The notes below the pieces were generated by a model that was not told the DNA's origin, made no database searches, and was given only the letters and a program-made list of their open reading frames with translations. Shown piece after piece: positions 24,612-32,894 of a stretch of 64,000 nucleotides of DNA. The stretch lies in contig JBMFJH010000001.1 in the NCBI GenBank assembly GCA_049973945.1, positions 62,001 through 126,000 on the forward strand. Direction: 5' to 3'. Position 1 is the first letter of the stretch; each line of letters starts with the position of its first letter. The translations under genes and the position numbers were made by a program. The stretch comes from Acd1 sp049973945. GTDB taxonomy: Archaea > Thermoproteota > Thermoprotei_A > Sulfolobales > Sulfolobaceae.

Positions 24612-25611
24612 ACTCCTGCGACTCCGTCCTCTTTGGCGAGACGTAAACCCTCTTCTTAGGGGAGACCTTCTTGATGTATGAGGCGAGGGCGTGTGCGAAG
24701 GACGACCTGAAGCCGTCAATAACTATGTCGTCCGCTGTGGAGTTGTCGATGTAATATAGGGTTTCCTCGAAGTCGGCGTGGCTTGAGTAACCAACTATCA
24801 TGCTCCTGTTGTCTATTTCTTTAAACGGTTCTGATAACAGCCAACCCGATAGGGCGAAGTGGTAGTACTTCCCGTTCCTCCTCTTGAACTCGTGATAGTG
24901 TTTAAAGACGATGTACCAGTTGTCCCTCATTACCTCAACGCCTTCGCGACTTCTCGGGGAGTAAACGGGCCCGAAATCGAAACCCTTGGCTTGAGCTATT
25001 CTCGTGACGTCGAGAACCTTCCCCTCAGCGATGAAAGGCGCGTCTATACCGTATCTCCTGAGGATCATCATGACCTCTTGAATCTTACCGTGGTAAGCGT
25101 AGATCGCGACAGGTCCCATTACCAGCTTGTCCCTCACGTAGTCCGCGAGAAGCATCTCTATTTCGCCCCTATAATACCTCTTCATACTAGGGTCTCCGTA
25201 AGTAGCGTCTATTACCAGGACGTCTGGATTGAGGATTTCCGTCCCCTTTCCGGGGTTCTTGAAGTCCCCAGTGTAGGCATACGTGACGCCGTCGCTCTCC
25301 ACTTCGAACTGGGCCGACCCAATTATGTGGTCGGCTTTCCGCAACGTCAACTTCTCCCCCATGAGGTCGACCTTCACGTTGTAGTCTAGGGCGAGCCTCT
25401 TGGACTTCGGGATCTTCTCGCCGAGGGCTTCCAGCACTTCCAGAGTCAAGCCGGTCGCCGCGACGAACATCGAGTCCCTAACGCTTTTGGGCAATTCCAG
25501 AAGGTGGTCTGAGTGGAAGTGAGTGATCCCTCTAAAAAGCCTCCTGGCGTAGCCGTCGATCTCGAAGTTCTTGCCCAGAAGAACTGCTCCTCGCTCGTTG
25601 ATTAGGTTCAA
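24586..25611 (-). CDS. Beta-CASP/metallo-beta-lactamase nuclease-like protein
   Basis: A 341-residue metallo-beta-lactamase-fold protein. The metal motifs are HFHSDH, ADHIIGSAQF, YTGDF and DATYGD, and a later GYSSHADFEET resembles the beta-CASP B/C motifs. Relatives act as RNA or DNA exonucleases (CPSF/SNM1 type). The position immediately downstream of the DNA ligase gene on the same strand suggests a DNA-repair role like ligase-associated exonucleases. The TTG at 25611 is the only near start. Confidence 0.8.
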   Translation of the reverse strand: MNLINERGAVLLGKNFEIDGYARRLFRGITHFHSDHLLELPKSVRDSMFVAATGLTLEVLEALGEKIPKSKRLALDYNVKVDLMGEKLTLRKADHIIGSAQFEVESDGVTYAYTGDFKNPGKGTEILNPDVLVIDATYGDPSMKRYYRGEIEMLLADYVRDKLVMGPVAIYAYHGKIQEVMMILRRYGIDAPFIAEGKVLDVTRIAQAKGFDFGPVYSPRSREGVEVMRDNWYIVFKHYHEFKRRNGKYYHFALSGWLLSEPFKEIDNRSMIVGYSSHADFEETLYYIDNSTADDIVIDGFRSSFAHALASYIKKVSPKKRVYVSPKRTESQESKPVEADD

Positions 25612-25712
25612 GTCTCCGTGTCCCCCTAAATTGGATGTCGAAGAATCCTAACTCCTTCGCTACATAAATGTCTATAGCGGGTTGTCTAACTTAGGTAAAA
25701 GTTAAAAACTCC

Positions 25713-27509
25713 CTAAGCCTCTGGCTGAGGCTTTTCTTCTATCTTCTTAAGCTTTAACTTGTACATTTCTAGAATCTCGTTCACAGAAGTTGCGTCCTCG
25801 GGGGACTTGTCTGGCCTCCACCTTATGAACCTCGGGAACCTAATGGAAAGCCCAGCGTCCTTCTCGACCTTCCCATAACAGCAAGTGTGCAGAGGGGACA
25901 GCGTGATTTCCGCTCCTATCAGCTCGGCCACGAGCTGAGGCTCAACCCAAAGGTCTGGCTCAAGCTTGGAGACCACCCTGGGGTGTTTGGTTTCCCTTTT
26001 CAACTCCGCGAGCTTCTTCTGTAGCTCCGCATATTCCTCGTCGCTGAAACCAGTGGCGACCTTACAGACCGTCTCAAAAGTGTCGTTGTCAGGATTATAA
26101 GCGGCCATGAGGAGGGAGCTGTAGATCCCTCCCCTCTTCCCTTTGCCCAAGAACGCGCCGACTACGACTAGGTCGACAGTGTCGGCCATCTCGCTCTGGT
26201 AGTCGCGCTTGAGCTTAATCCACAGGAAGCCCCTAGCTCCTGCTTGATATATCGAGTCCTTGTCCACGCTCTTCGCCATTATCCCCTCCGCGCCTTCCGA
26301 AATCGCCTGATAGAAGAACTCCTTTAGGGCCTCCACGTTGTCCACGAAAGTGTGGTGGGCTATCTTCACGTAATCGGACGGCTTCACTATCTTCTCTAGG
26401 GCTGCCCTCCTCTCGGGAAGAGGTTTCGTGGTGTAGTCAACTCCCTCTAAGTACATGAGGTCAAACAGGTAGACGTTGACTGGGTACTCCTTGATCGCCT
26501 CCGCAATGTCCGTCTTCCTCTTCCTGTGCATCAGCTCCTGGAACGGCCTGATCTCCCCGCTTTCTGGATCAATAGCTACGATCTCCCCCTCTATGATCGT
26601 CTCGTTAGCGGTGACGTACTGCCTGATGTAGTCCAATACGTCTGGGTACTGGTGGGTAATGTTCTCCAGCCTCCTCGAGAAGATGTAGACCGTGTCTCCC
26701 TTCTTGTGGATCTGGGCCCTCTCGCCGTCGTACTTGTAATCCACGAGGGCCTTACCGCCCATCTTGATCAGGATCTCCTGGGGGTCTGTCAGCCTTTCGG
26801 CCAACATCGGCCTAATTGGGATCCCTATGGCTGGCGTTATGCCCTTCAATGCCTCGATTCCCTGAGTCACGACTATTTTCGCTATGTTCCCGAGGTCTGC
26901 CCTCATGTTGTAGGCCCTCTCTATAATCGGCCTGGCGCTAGCTCCCCCGCCGTAAGCCGAAGCTAAGGCGTCTAAAACCGTGGCGTCCCCTATTCCGACC
27001 CTCAGCCTCCCGTCGACGAACCTGACTAGGTATTTTGCCTCTAATGCAGTAGCTTTCTTGAGCAGTCCGGCTAAGATCCTAATCTTGGCGTCCCTGCTCC
27101 CCTCGCCTTGAGCTAAGGCGATTTTCGAGAGGGCGTCGTAGGCCTCTTCAACCGTTAAGCCTTCGTGAGCCCCGCCGAGGAAAGCGTAAATCCCCGTCTG
27201 TTTGCTCCCGGCCTTTATCCTGTAAGCCACCTCGCCCGGGTCTCCTACGGTCTTGACTAACTTCTCCACTTCCTCCTCCTTCGAACCGGTGGCCAACGCT
27301 ATGGCCTTAACGAGGAACTTCTCGCCCACCCCCAGCTCGGGGTAGCCGTAAAAGTCGGGCCACAGCTTCCCCTGGATCATGTAGACGACTTTGTCTATCA
27401 CGTCGGGCGGGGTCTTCTTCAGGAGGTCTGCAAGAAGGGCTGTGAGCTGGAGGCGCGAGCTTATCTTCTCGAGCTTGTCGAAGTACTCTGCGATTAGCTT
27501 GAACTCCAC
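25713..27509 (-). CDS. lig: ATP-dependent DNA ligase
   Basis: Replicative DNA ligase I type, 598 aa. The N-terminal DNA-binding domain (1-215) is followed by the adenylation domain with the active lysine in DYKYDGERAQIH, then motif III (YLFDLMYLEG), motif IV (EGIMAK) and motif V (WIKLKRDY), and an OB domain ending in FPRFIRWRPDKSPEDATS. It seals nicks, including those left by FEN1 after Okazaki-fragment processing. The start is a GTG. Confidence 0.96.
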   Translation of the reverse strand: MEFKLIAEYFDKLEKISSRLQLTALLADLLKKTPPDVIDKVVYMIQGKLWPDFYGYPELGVGEKFLVKAIALATGSKEEEVEKLVKTVGDPGEVAYRIKAGSKQTGIYAFLGGAHEGLTVEEAYDALSKIALAQGEGSRDAKIRILAGLLKKATALEAKYLVRFVDGRLRVGIGDATVLDALASAYGGGASARPIIERAYNMRADLGNIAKIVVTQGIEALKGITPAIGIPIRPMLAERLTDPQEILIKMGGKALVDYKYDGERAQIHKKGDTVYIFSRRLENITHQYPDVLDYIRQYVTANETIIEGEIVAIDPESGEIRPFQELMHRKRKTDIAEAIKEYPVNVYLFDLMYLEGVDYTTKPLPERRAALEKIVKPSDYVKIAHHTFVDNVEALKEFFYQAISEGAEGIMAKSVDKDSIYQAGARGFLWIKLKRDYQSEMADTVDLVVVGAFLGKGKRGGIYSSLLMAAYNPDNDTFETVCKVATGFSDEEYAELQKKLAELKRETKHPRVVSKLEPDLWVEPQLVAELIGAEITLSPLHTCCYGKVEKDAGLSIRFPRFIRWRPDKSPEDATSVNEILEMYKLKLKKIEEKPQPEA

Positions 27510-27552
27510 AAAATTCTATTTACGCTTGGAAAGTAATTAAGTTCCGACTAGC

Positions 27553-27602
27553 GTGATGACAACCTGGCAAGCCGGATAGGTGAAGAGTCAGAGTTACGCT
27601 GA
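27553..27602 (+). ncRNA. Candidate C/D box guide sRNA (double guide)
   Basis: All four boxes appear in order and spacing: C GTGATGA (27553-27559), a 13-nt guide, D' CGGA (27573-27576, one change from CUGA), 3 nt, C' GTGAAGA (27580-27586), a 12-nt guide (27587-27598) and D CTGA (27599-27602). Total ~50 nt, typical of archaeal C/D RNAs. The second guide is antisense to CGUAACUCUGAC, which resembles the conserved GUAACU segment of 23S rRNA helix 69-71. It lies in the gap between divergent lig and dcd. Target identity is inferred. Confidence 0.7.
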
Positions 27603-27631
27603 AACGTTCGTTTGTACGAGGCGTCATTTGC

Positions 27632-27640
27632 CTTAAAATC
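27632..27640 (+). promoter_or_regulatory. TATA-like element for dcd
   Basis: cttaaaatc is centred 27 bp before the GTG start at 27663, matching leaderless transcription. Confidence 0.45.
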
Positions 27641-27662
27641 AAATCGAGAAAAGTAGATACGC

Positions 27663-28190
27663 GTGATCCTAGGGGACAGGGATCTGAAGTACTATATAGA
27701 GAAGGGTTGGATAGTCATTGACCCTCTTCGGGAAGACACGGTGAGGGAAAACGGGGTAGACCTAAGGATAGGCGACGAAGTTGCCAGATTCGTGAAGACC
27801 GACGAGCCCTTCGACCCAGACAGGCCGAACTACGCCTACTTCAAGGTAGAGAAGGCGGAGGAGTTCGTAATAAGGCCTAACGAGCACGTCTTGCTCGTAA
27901 CGGAGGAGTTCGTTAAACTCCCTAACGACGTCATGGCATTCGTGAACCTAAGGTCTTCCTTCGCGAGGTTAGGTCTCTTCGTACCCCCAACCATCGTGGA
28001 CGCGGGCTTTGAGGGCCAGCTAACGATAGAGGTCATTGGCTCCGAGTTCCCGATCAAGTTGAGGAAAGGGATGAGGTTCTTGCACTTAATCTTCGCTAGG
28101 ACTCTGACCCCTGTGGAGAACCCCTATAAGGGAAGGTATCAGGGGCAAAAGGGCGTGACTGTACCTAAGTTCGAGCGGAATTCGCTCTAA
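27663..28190 (+). CDS. dcd: dCTP deaminase
   Basis: A 175-residue member of the dCTP deaminase/dUTPase trimer family. It converts dCTP to dUTP for dTTP synthesis. The motifs are NGVDLRIGDEV near the N-terminus, LRSSFARLGL and the catalytic glutamate in DAGFEGQLTIEV; the C-terminus YQGQKGVTVP covers the nucleotide. The GTG at 27663 is the first start after the promoter. A dUTPase or bifunctional activity cannot be excluded by sequence. Confidence 0.92.
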   Translation: MILGDRDLKYYIEKGWIVIDPLREDTVRENGVDLRIGDEVARFVKTDEPFDPDRPNYAYFKVEKAEEFVIRPNEHVLLVTEEFVKLPNDVMAFVNLRSSFARLGLFVPPTIVDAGFEGQLTIEVIGSEFPIKLRKGMRFLHLIFARTLTPVENPYKGRYQGQKGVTVPKFERNSL

Positions 28191-28198
28191 ATTGTGCC

Positions 28199-28879
28199 TC
28201 AAACGAGCAACTTCCAGCTCTGGGACTCGCTGTCGAAGTAGGCCAGCCCTTCGTTGACTAACTTCCTGAAGAGTTTGGCCTCCTTTTCGCTGAGCCTAGA
28301 TGAGGCCTCGCTGACGTCCGGCGTCCTGAGTTGGCTCAGGTCGTTTACGAACTTCTCGAAGAAGTCTGGGTGGGCCGCTATTCGTTCCCTTTCCGTGACT
28401 ATTATCCTGGCCCCTTCACTTTCTAACTTAGCGAAATACGCGTCTGGGTTCCTTAGTGAGAGCTCCGACTCGTAAACCACGCCCTGATCCTTGAGTAGCT
28501 CCATCGCCGTCTTCTTCTTCTCGCCCTCCTTCGGCTTCTCCTGATAAGCGGCCCTTTCCTCCCTCACCGGCCTGGGCTTCTCCTGGGCGACGGGCTGGGG
28601 AGTAACAGGTACGCTTAACTTGTCCAGCTTCTCGTGTATTCCAGCGAGCTCCCTCTTGATCGCGTCGATTTCTGACGTGAACGGCATAAGCACGTCTTGG
28701 ATCTTCCTTTCGAGCTTGCTAGACAGGAGGGAAACGTCTATAGGTTGTGCTGATGAGCCCTTACAGGTAAAGACCAGGTTCCTCACGTAGTCAGTGACTA
28801 GAGAGTAGCCTTCGTGCCTCGCCCTCTGCTCTAACTCCCTGTACTCCTCGTCGCTGAGCTTTATAATGACGTATTTCAT
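28199..28879 (-). CDS. Hypothetical protein with ribbon-helix-helix-like N-terminus
   Basis: About 226 residues. The N-terminus (MKYVIIKLSDEEYRELEQRARHEG...) resembles a ribbon-helix-helix DNA-binding segment; a linker rich in Pro, Lys and Glu follows (about 95-135), then a C-terminal domain (AKLFRKLVNEGLAYFDSESQSWKLLV) that looks like a winged helix. A middle stretch (LLSSKLERKIQDVLMPF...IHEKLDKL) may be a coiled coil. I infer a DNA-binding protein; specific function unknown. The ATG at 28879 is preferred over the TTG at 28894. Confidence 0.62.
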   Translation of the reverse strand: MKYVIIKLSDEEYRELEQRARHEGYSLVTDYVRNLVFTCKGSSAQPIDVSLLSSKLERKIQDVLMPFTSEIDAIKRELAGIHEKLDKLSVPVTPQPVAQEKPRPVREERAAYQEKPKEGEKKKTAMELLKDQGVVYESELSLRNPDAYFAKLESEGARIIVTERERIAAHPDFFEKFVNDLSQLRTPDVSEASSRLSEKEAKLFRKLVNEGLAYFDSESQSWKLLV

Positions 28880-28940
28880 GCCTATAACAAGCACAAAACT
28901 GATCTCGGAGGAAAAAACTTGTTCTGTTGTTAGAGTGGTG

Positions 28941-29642
28941 TTACGACCTCTGCTTCTCCAATAACGTAGTAACGAAATTGTCCTCGTAAGGAACTCCTAT
29001 GAACTCCACGGACTCGTTCACGGCGACAGTCGGCACTGACATGACCTGGTACTTCTCCGCTATGTCCTGGTTCTCGTAGGCCTCCACGACGTCAGACAGC
29101 ACGTTGCACTTGTTGGCCTTGCAAGCCTCGTAAGCCACCATGTGTGCCATGAGGGCGGCGTAAGGACAGTACGGGCAGGACGGGGTCACTATGGTTTCGA
29201 CCTTGACTTGGCCGTTTAGCTTCTCCCTTATTGCGGCCTTAGTTTCCTCGCTCAGCCCGCTGTCCCCAATAGACAACCTCACTATGGTCTCGACTAGGGC
29301 CTTGATCTCCTCGCCCAGCGGGGCGCCGGTCCACCTGAGGTATCCCTTGTAAAAGGCGACTGTCGGAACCCTTTCGACCCTGAACTCCTGGAAGACGGGC
29401 TTACTGTTCGGGTCGTTCTTCTCTAGGACGTGAACCTTGATGAGGGACGTGCCGTCTGGGCCCTTCGGGGCGGCCTCGCTCATGAACTGGATGAACCTCT
29501 TCGTCACGTCGCAGTAGTGGCAGTGCGGGTCGCCCGAGTCCACGAACACGTACACGTCGACGGGGTTCTTCATGTCCTTCAAAGCGTCTACTAATGCCTC
29601 TTTCACTTCGTCCGTGAACAACTCAGCGAATTCCTCTTCCAT
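28941..29642 (-). CDS. pdo: Protein disulfide oxidoreductase PDO
   Basis: A 233-residue protein made of two thioredoxin-like folds. The active pairs are Cys41-His-Tyr-Cys44 in the first half and Cys156-Pro-Tyr-Cys159 in the second, with a cis-proline in each (VPTVAFYKG and VPTVAVNES). PDOs form and reshuffle disulfides in the cytoplasm of hyperthermophiles, where disulfides stabilise intracellular proteins. A TATA-like box (29669-29676) lies 30 bp upstream of the ATG. Confidence 0.94.
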   Translation of the reverse strand: MEEEFAELFTDEVKEALVDALKDMKNPVDVYVFVDSGDPHCHYCDVTKRFIQFMSEAAPKGPDGTSLIKVHVLEKNDPNSKPVFQEFRVERVPTVAFYKGYLRWTGAPLGEEIKALVETIVRLSIGDSGLSEETKAAIREKLNGQVKVETIVTPSCPYCPYAALMAHMVAYEACKANKCNVLSDVVEAYENQDIAEKYQVMSVPTVAVNESVEFIGVPYEDNFVTTLLEKQRS

Positions 29643-29693
29643 GACAGTATCGCTACTTAGACCGTGAGATTTAAGGTTATCTTTTAACGGCGT

Positions 29694-30368
29694 TTACGTC
29701 TGGTTTATTTCTTCCAAGAGTTTGCACTTCACTTCGCTCGGCTCTAGCACCAAGATATCGCCGCTGTTGGGGTAAAGCTCTCTAAATATAATGCCTTGGA
29801 ACTTCTTTACGGTTACCTTTGGGTCCAGCCAACAGTCGGGGAGCAGTCCAGCCTTGATGCAAGTCTCAGCCAGGAAAGTCTCCTCGTCCCAACAATACTC
29901 GACCGGCACTTGAGGCAAAAGCAGGCCTGAATACATTATCCCCCTCTCAACGATGAGCCCGTCCCTTCCGACCTTTATTGTCTTTGGTAGTTCCCAGCGG
30001 TTCTCAACCTCAATAGGTTGGGGCTTCGTGAGCACAGTAACTTCCACGATTATGGCGTCCAGTTCGTGCCTGGTCAAGGGAGGGAACCTGGGGTCGCTGA
30101 AGGCTGCCGCCTCGGCCGCCCTAGCTACCACTTCTTTAATCGGGGCGACCGCCTCAACGTAACCAATGCATCCCCTGAGCGAAGTAGTCGTCCCACTATA
30201 GGTTTCGAGCGTGACGAAGGCCAAACCCTTCTTATTTAGAATCGGGTCCGAGAACTCCTCTAAGTTCAGCTTGTCCAGGCCGAACTTCTCCGCTATCGTT
30301 TTCCTCGCTATTTTGACCAGTTGCATTCCTCTTTCTTTGTTCAGCTCCCCTATTTCGAGAAGACTCAT
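29694..30368 (-). CDS. AMMECR1-family protein
   Basis: A 224-residue AMMECR1 protein. The hallmark LRGCIGY and downstream AFSDPRFPPLTRHELD are intact, as is FLAETCIKAGL. The family is conserved from archaea to humans and has no established enzyme activity; it often sits near a MEMO-type or radical SAM gene, but not here. The ATG at 30368 or the later ATG at 30326 (MQLVKIARKTI) could be the start; either overlaps the Mut7-C gene. Confidence 0.9.
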   Translation of the reverse strand: MSLLEIGELNKERGMQLVKIARKTIAEKFGLDKLNLEEFSDPILNKKGLAFVTLETYSGTTTSLRGCIGYVEAVAPIKEVVARAAEAAAFSDPRFPPLTRHELDAIIVEVTVLTKPQPIEVENRWELPKTIKVGRDGLIVERGIMYSGLLLPQVPVEYCWDEETFLAETCIKAGLLPDCWLDPKVTVKKFQGIIFRELYPNSGDILVLEPSEVKCKLLEEINQT

Positions 30369-30807
30369 TACCGCTCTCTAACTCCGCCTTCGCCCTATTA
30401 AGGATCTGGGTTATTGTGACCCAATGCTTGCCCCTCCAGTAGAGCTGACCGCACTTGACGCACCTCCACTTGTTCTCGCTAACCTTCTCCAGGACGCCGT
30501 TGTCCTTAGGGCACCTGCTAACGCTGAAGTCCACGCTCAGGTCTATTTTGTAAACCTTCGCTAGCTTGGCCAGAACGTCGACCAAATCGTAGTCCGGCGG
30601 GACGTAGAAGCAGTTCAGCGACTCCTTCTTGGCCCTCAAACAAAGGCCTCTGTCCCTGGTAATTATGATCCTTCCACTGTTCTTGGCTATTCTGAGGATC
30701 TTCCAGTCCTCGAAGTTCTTGTCGTACTCCGTGTCGTAGCCCAGGATCCTGAGCCACCTGGCCAGCCTGCCCAGCATGGCGTCGACGACGAACTTCTGCC
30801 TCTGCAT
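30232..30807 (-). CDS. Mut7-C RNase/PIN-like zinc-ribbon protein with extended tail
   Basis: A 191-residue protein. The Mut7-C (DUF82) domain covers residues ~5-145: FVVDAMLGRLARWLRILGYDTEY, an acidic cluster IITRDRGLC, then a partial zinc ribbon with RCPKDNG and CVKCGQ, where one of the usual cysteines is Asp. After NRAKAELESG the protein continues for ~45 low-complexity charged residues read in a different frame across the start of AMMECR1. Such a tail is not expected; the ancestral stop was probably lost. It is likely a single-strand nuclease, untested. Confidence 0.78.
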   Translation of the reverse strand: MQRQKFVVDAMLGRLARWLRILGYDTEYDKNFEDWKILRIAKNSGRIIITRDRGLCLRAKKESLNCFYVPPDYDLVDVLAKLAKVYKIDLSVDFSVSRCPKDNGVLEKVSENKWRCVKCGQLYWRGKHWVTITQILNRAKAELESGNESSRNRGAEQRKRNATGQNSEENDSGEVRPGQAELRGVLGPDSK

Positions 30808-31059
30808 CTATAGCGAAAGGTTGTAGGCTACGATCACTATTAAAAGCCACGTGGCGAAGTAGACGTGGGTCGCCCTCAAGTAGAGGTCCCACTTGGTTTG
30901 AGCTCCCAGGGCCTTCGAGACGAGTATACTGACCGCGTAGCCCACGAGGGACAAAGACATGGCAACGACAATTGAGAACGGGATCAAAGCGTAGGAGGCC
31001 AAGCCGAGGAGGATACCCAGAACGCCCCGGGCTACGGTGACTTTATCCTGGACGTCCAC
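30808..31059 (-). CDS. Small membrane protein
   Basis: An 83-residue protein with two or three hydrophobic segments (GVLGILLGLASYALIPF, IVVAMSLSLVGYAVSILV and FATWLLIVIVAYNLSL). Function unknown; conserved-looking in Sulfolobales. Its stop directly abuts the Mut7-C start, so the four minus-strand genes to 29694 form one transcription unit. Confidence 0.62.
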   Translation of the reverse strand: MDVQDKVTVARGVLGILLGLASYALIPFSIVVAMSLSLVGYAVSILVSKALGAQTKWDLYLRATHVYFATWLLIVIVAYNLSL

Positions 31060-31105
31060 ATGACGTAAAGCGAGGAGGGGAGTTAAAATTACTGTAAAGA
31101 AGTCA

Positions 31106-32860
31106 ATGAGCTTTTACGACTTACTGGCGTGGTTGGCTGAGAACTCGCCGAGCCTAGTCGGTTGCAGGGTGGATAACGTGAGTGTCGTGAGCGGGACGGA
31201 AGCCTACGACCTGAGGCTCTACTGCAAGGACGGTTACAAGGACTTAGTACTTGAGCCGGGGAGGAGGGTCTTCGTCTCAAAAGTATCTAGGCCATTGGAG
31301 ACTTCTGGCAAGGTCACCACCCTGAGGTCGTTAATCAGAGAGAGGACTATCAGGGGCCTGGAAACGCTGGGGAATGAGAGGATCCTGAAAATAGCTCTGT
31401 CCGACGGCAACTCTATCCTTCTCGAGCTACTCCCCAGGGGCGTGATGGTAGTCGTTTCGCCCGAGGGAAAGATACTGTTCACGAGCGAGTCGAGGGAGAT
31501 GAAGGACAGGGTCGTGAGGCCTGGAGTCCCCTACTCTCCACCTCCGCAACCTTCCACGCCTCAGGCCGAGATGGAGAAGGCCCTCAAGAAGGGGGACGTG
31601 AGGAGGCTCCTAGGCGTACCACAGGAAATAGCGGAAGCCTTAGGGCTTAAAGCCACGAACCCTCAGGAGTTGGAGGAAGCCAAGAGGAAGCTGGAGGAGC
31701 TCGTCGCTAAGCTAAGGGCGGGAGAGGTCAAGCCCTGCTACTCCGACGCCACGTTCGCGCCTGTCCCGCTCCCAGGGTGCAAAGAGTATCATGGGAGCTT
31801 CAACGACCTGATAGAGGAGTTCTTCTCGAAGGTCGAGCAGGAGGAGAGGGAGAGGAAGCTCAAGGAGGCGCTCGAGGGCGAGAGAAAGAAGCTGGAGGCG
31901 ACCATTGACGAAGTAAAGAAGAGCGTCGAGGCCTACGAGAGGGAGGCGGAGGAGCTCAGGGCGATCGCCTCAGAGATCCTTTCGGAGTACCCCAAATACG
32001 AGGCTTTGCTCCAGGGCAGGAGGGGCAAAGTGAGGGTCCAGGTGAAGGGAAGGGAAGTCGAACTCGACCCCGCCCTCGGAGTCAACAAGAGCGTGGGGCT
32101 CATCTTCGACAGGGCAAAGGAGCTGGAGTCCAAGGCGAAGAAGGCCAGGGAGACGTTGGAGGAGTTGAAGAAGAAGCTCAGCGAGCTCGACGAGCGAATA
32201 CTCGAGAAGGTCTCCGAGACCAGGATTTCCGTGAGGAAGAAGGAGTGGTACGAGAGGTTCAGGTGGTCTTTCACCAGGAACAACATGCTAGTGCTAGCTG
32301 GGATAGACGCGGATCAGAACGAGAGCTTAGTGAAGAAGTACTTGGAGCCCGGGGACGTCTTCCTCCACGCAGATATACAGGGCGCCGCCGCCACGGTCTT
32401 GAAGTGTGATAGGGAACCGACCGAGGAGGACATCAATGACGCCGCCACAATAGCAGCGGCTTACTCTAAGGCCTGGAAGGTCGGGTTGAGCTACATTGAA
32501 GTGTTCTGGGTTAAAGGCGACCAGGTCTCGAAGAGCCCTCCCTCAGGGGAGTACTTGCCCAAGGGGTCTTTCATGATATACGGCAAGAAGAACTTCCTGA
32601 AGGTTCCGTTGGAGCTCTACTTGTGCATAGAGAAGGTCGGCGACTCGTTCAGGCCGTTCGTTGGCAGTGAAAGCTCCGTCAGGGCTAGGTGCGACAAGTA
32701 CGTCAAGCTCGTCCCGGGCGACGACGACCCTTCTCAGGCGGCGGAGAAGGCGATTAAAGTGTTGCAAAGGGAGACCGGAATCTCGGGCCTCAGGGCCCTC
32801 AAGAAGGACCTGGAGAGGCTCATCCCTGGGAGGAGCAAAGTGGTGATGATCTCCAAATAA
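31106..32860 (+). CDS. rqcH: NFACT-family protein (RqcH/Rqc2-like)
   Basis: A 584-residue protein of the NFACT family, known from ribosome-associated quality control and C-terminal tailing of stalled peptides. NFACT-N covers about the first 180 residues, a long coiled coil (VEQEERERKLKEALEGERKK, then to ~375) follows, and the NFACT-R domain has the signature IDADQNESLVKKYLEPGDVFLHADIQGA. The family is well recognised; tailing activity in archaea is inferred. It begins a run of genes on the plus strand that continues to DUF460. Confidence 0.88.
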   Translation: MSFYDLLAWLAENSPSLVGCRVDNVSVVSGTEAYDLRLYCKDGYKDLVLEPGRRVFVSKVSRPLETSGKVTTLRSLIRERTIRGLETLGNERILKIALSDGNSILLELLPRGVMVVVSPEGKILFTSESREMKDRVVRPGVPYSPPPQPSTPQAEMEKALKKGDVRRLLGVPQEIAEALGLKATNPQELEEAKRKLEELVAKLRAGEVKPCYSDATFAPVPLPGCKEYHGSFNDLIEEFFSKVEQEERERKLKEALEGERKKLEATIDEVKKSVEAYEREAEELRAIASEILSEYPKYEALLQGRRGKVRVQVKGREVELDPALGVNKSVGLIFDRAKELESKAKKARETLEELKKKLSELDERILEKVSETRISVRKKEWYERFRWSFTRNNMLVLAGIDADQNESLVKKYLEPGDVFLHADIQGAAATVLKCDREPTEEDINDAATIAAAYSKAWKVGLSYIEVFWVKGDQVSKSPPSGEYLPKGSFMIYGKKNFLKVPLELYLCIEKVGDSFRPFVGSESSVRARCDKYVKLVPGDDDPSQAAEKAIKVLQRETGISGLRALKKDLERLIPGRSKVVMISK

Positions 32861-32894
32861 AAGGTTGTACGCGTTATTTTAACTGAATTCAGAG

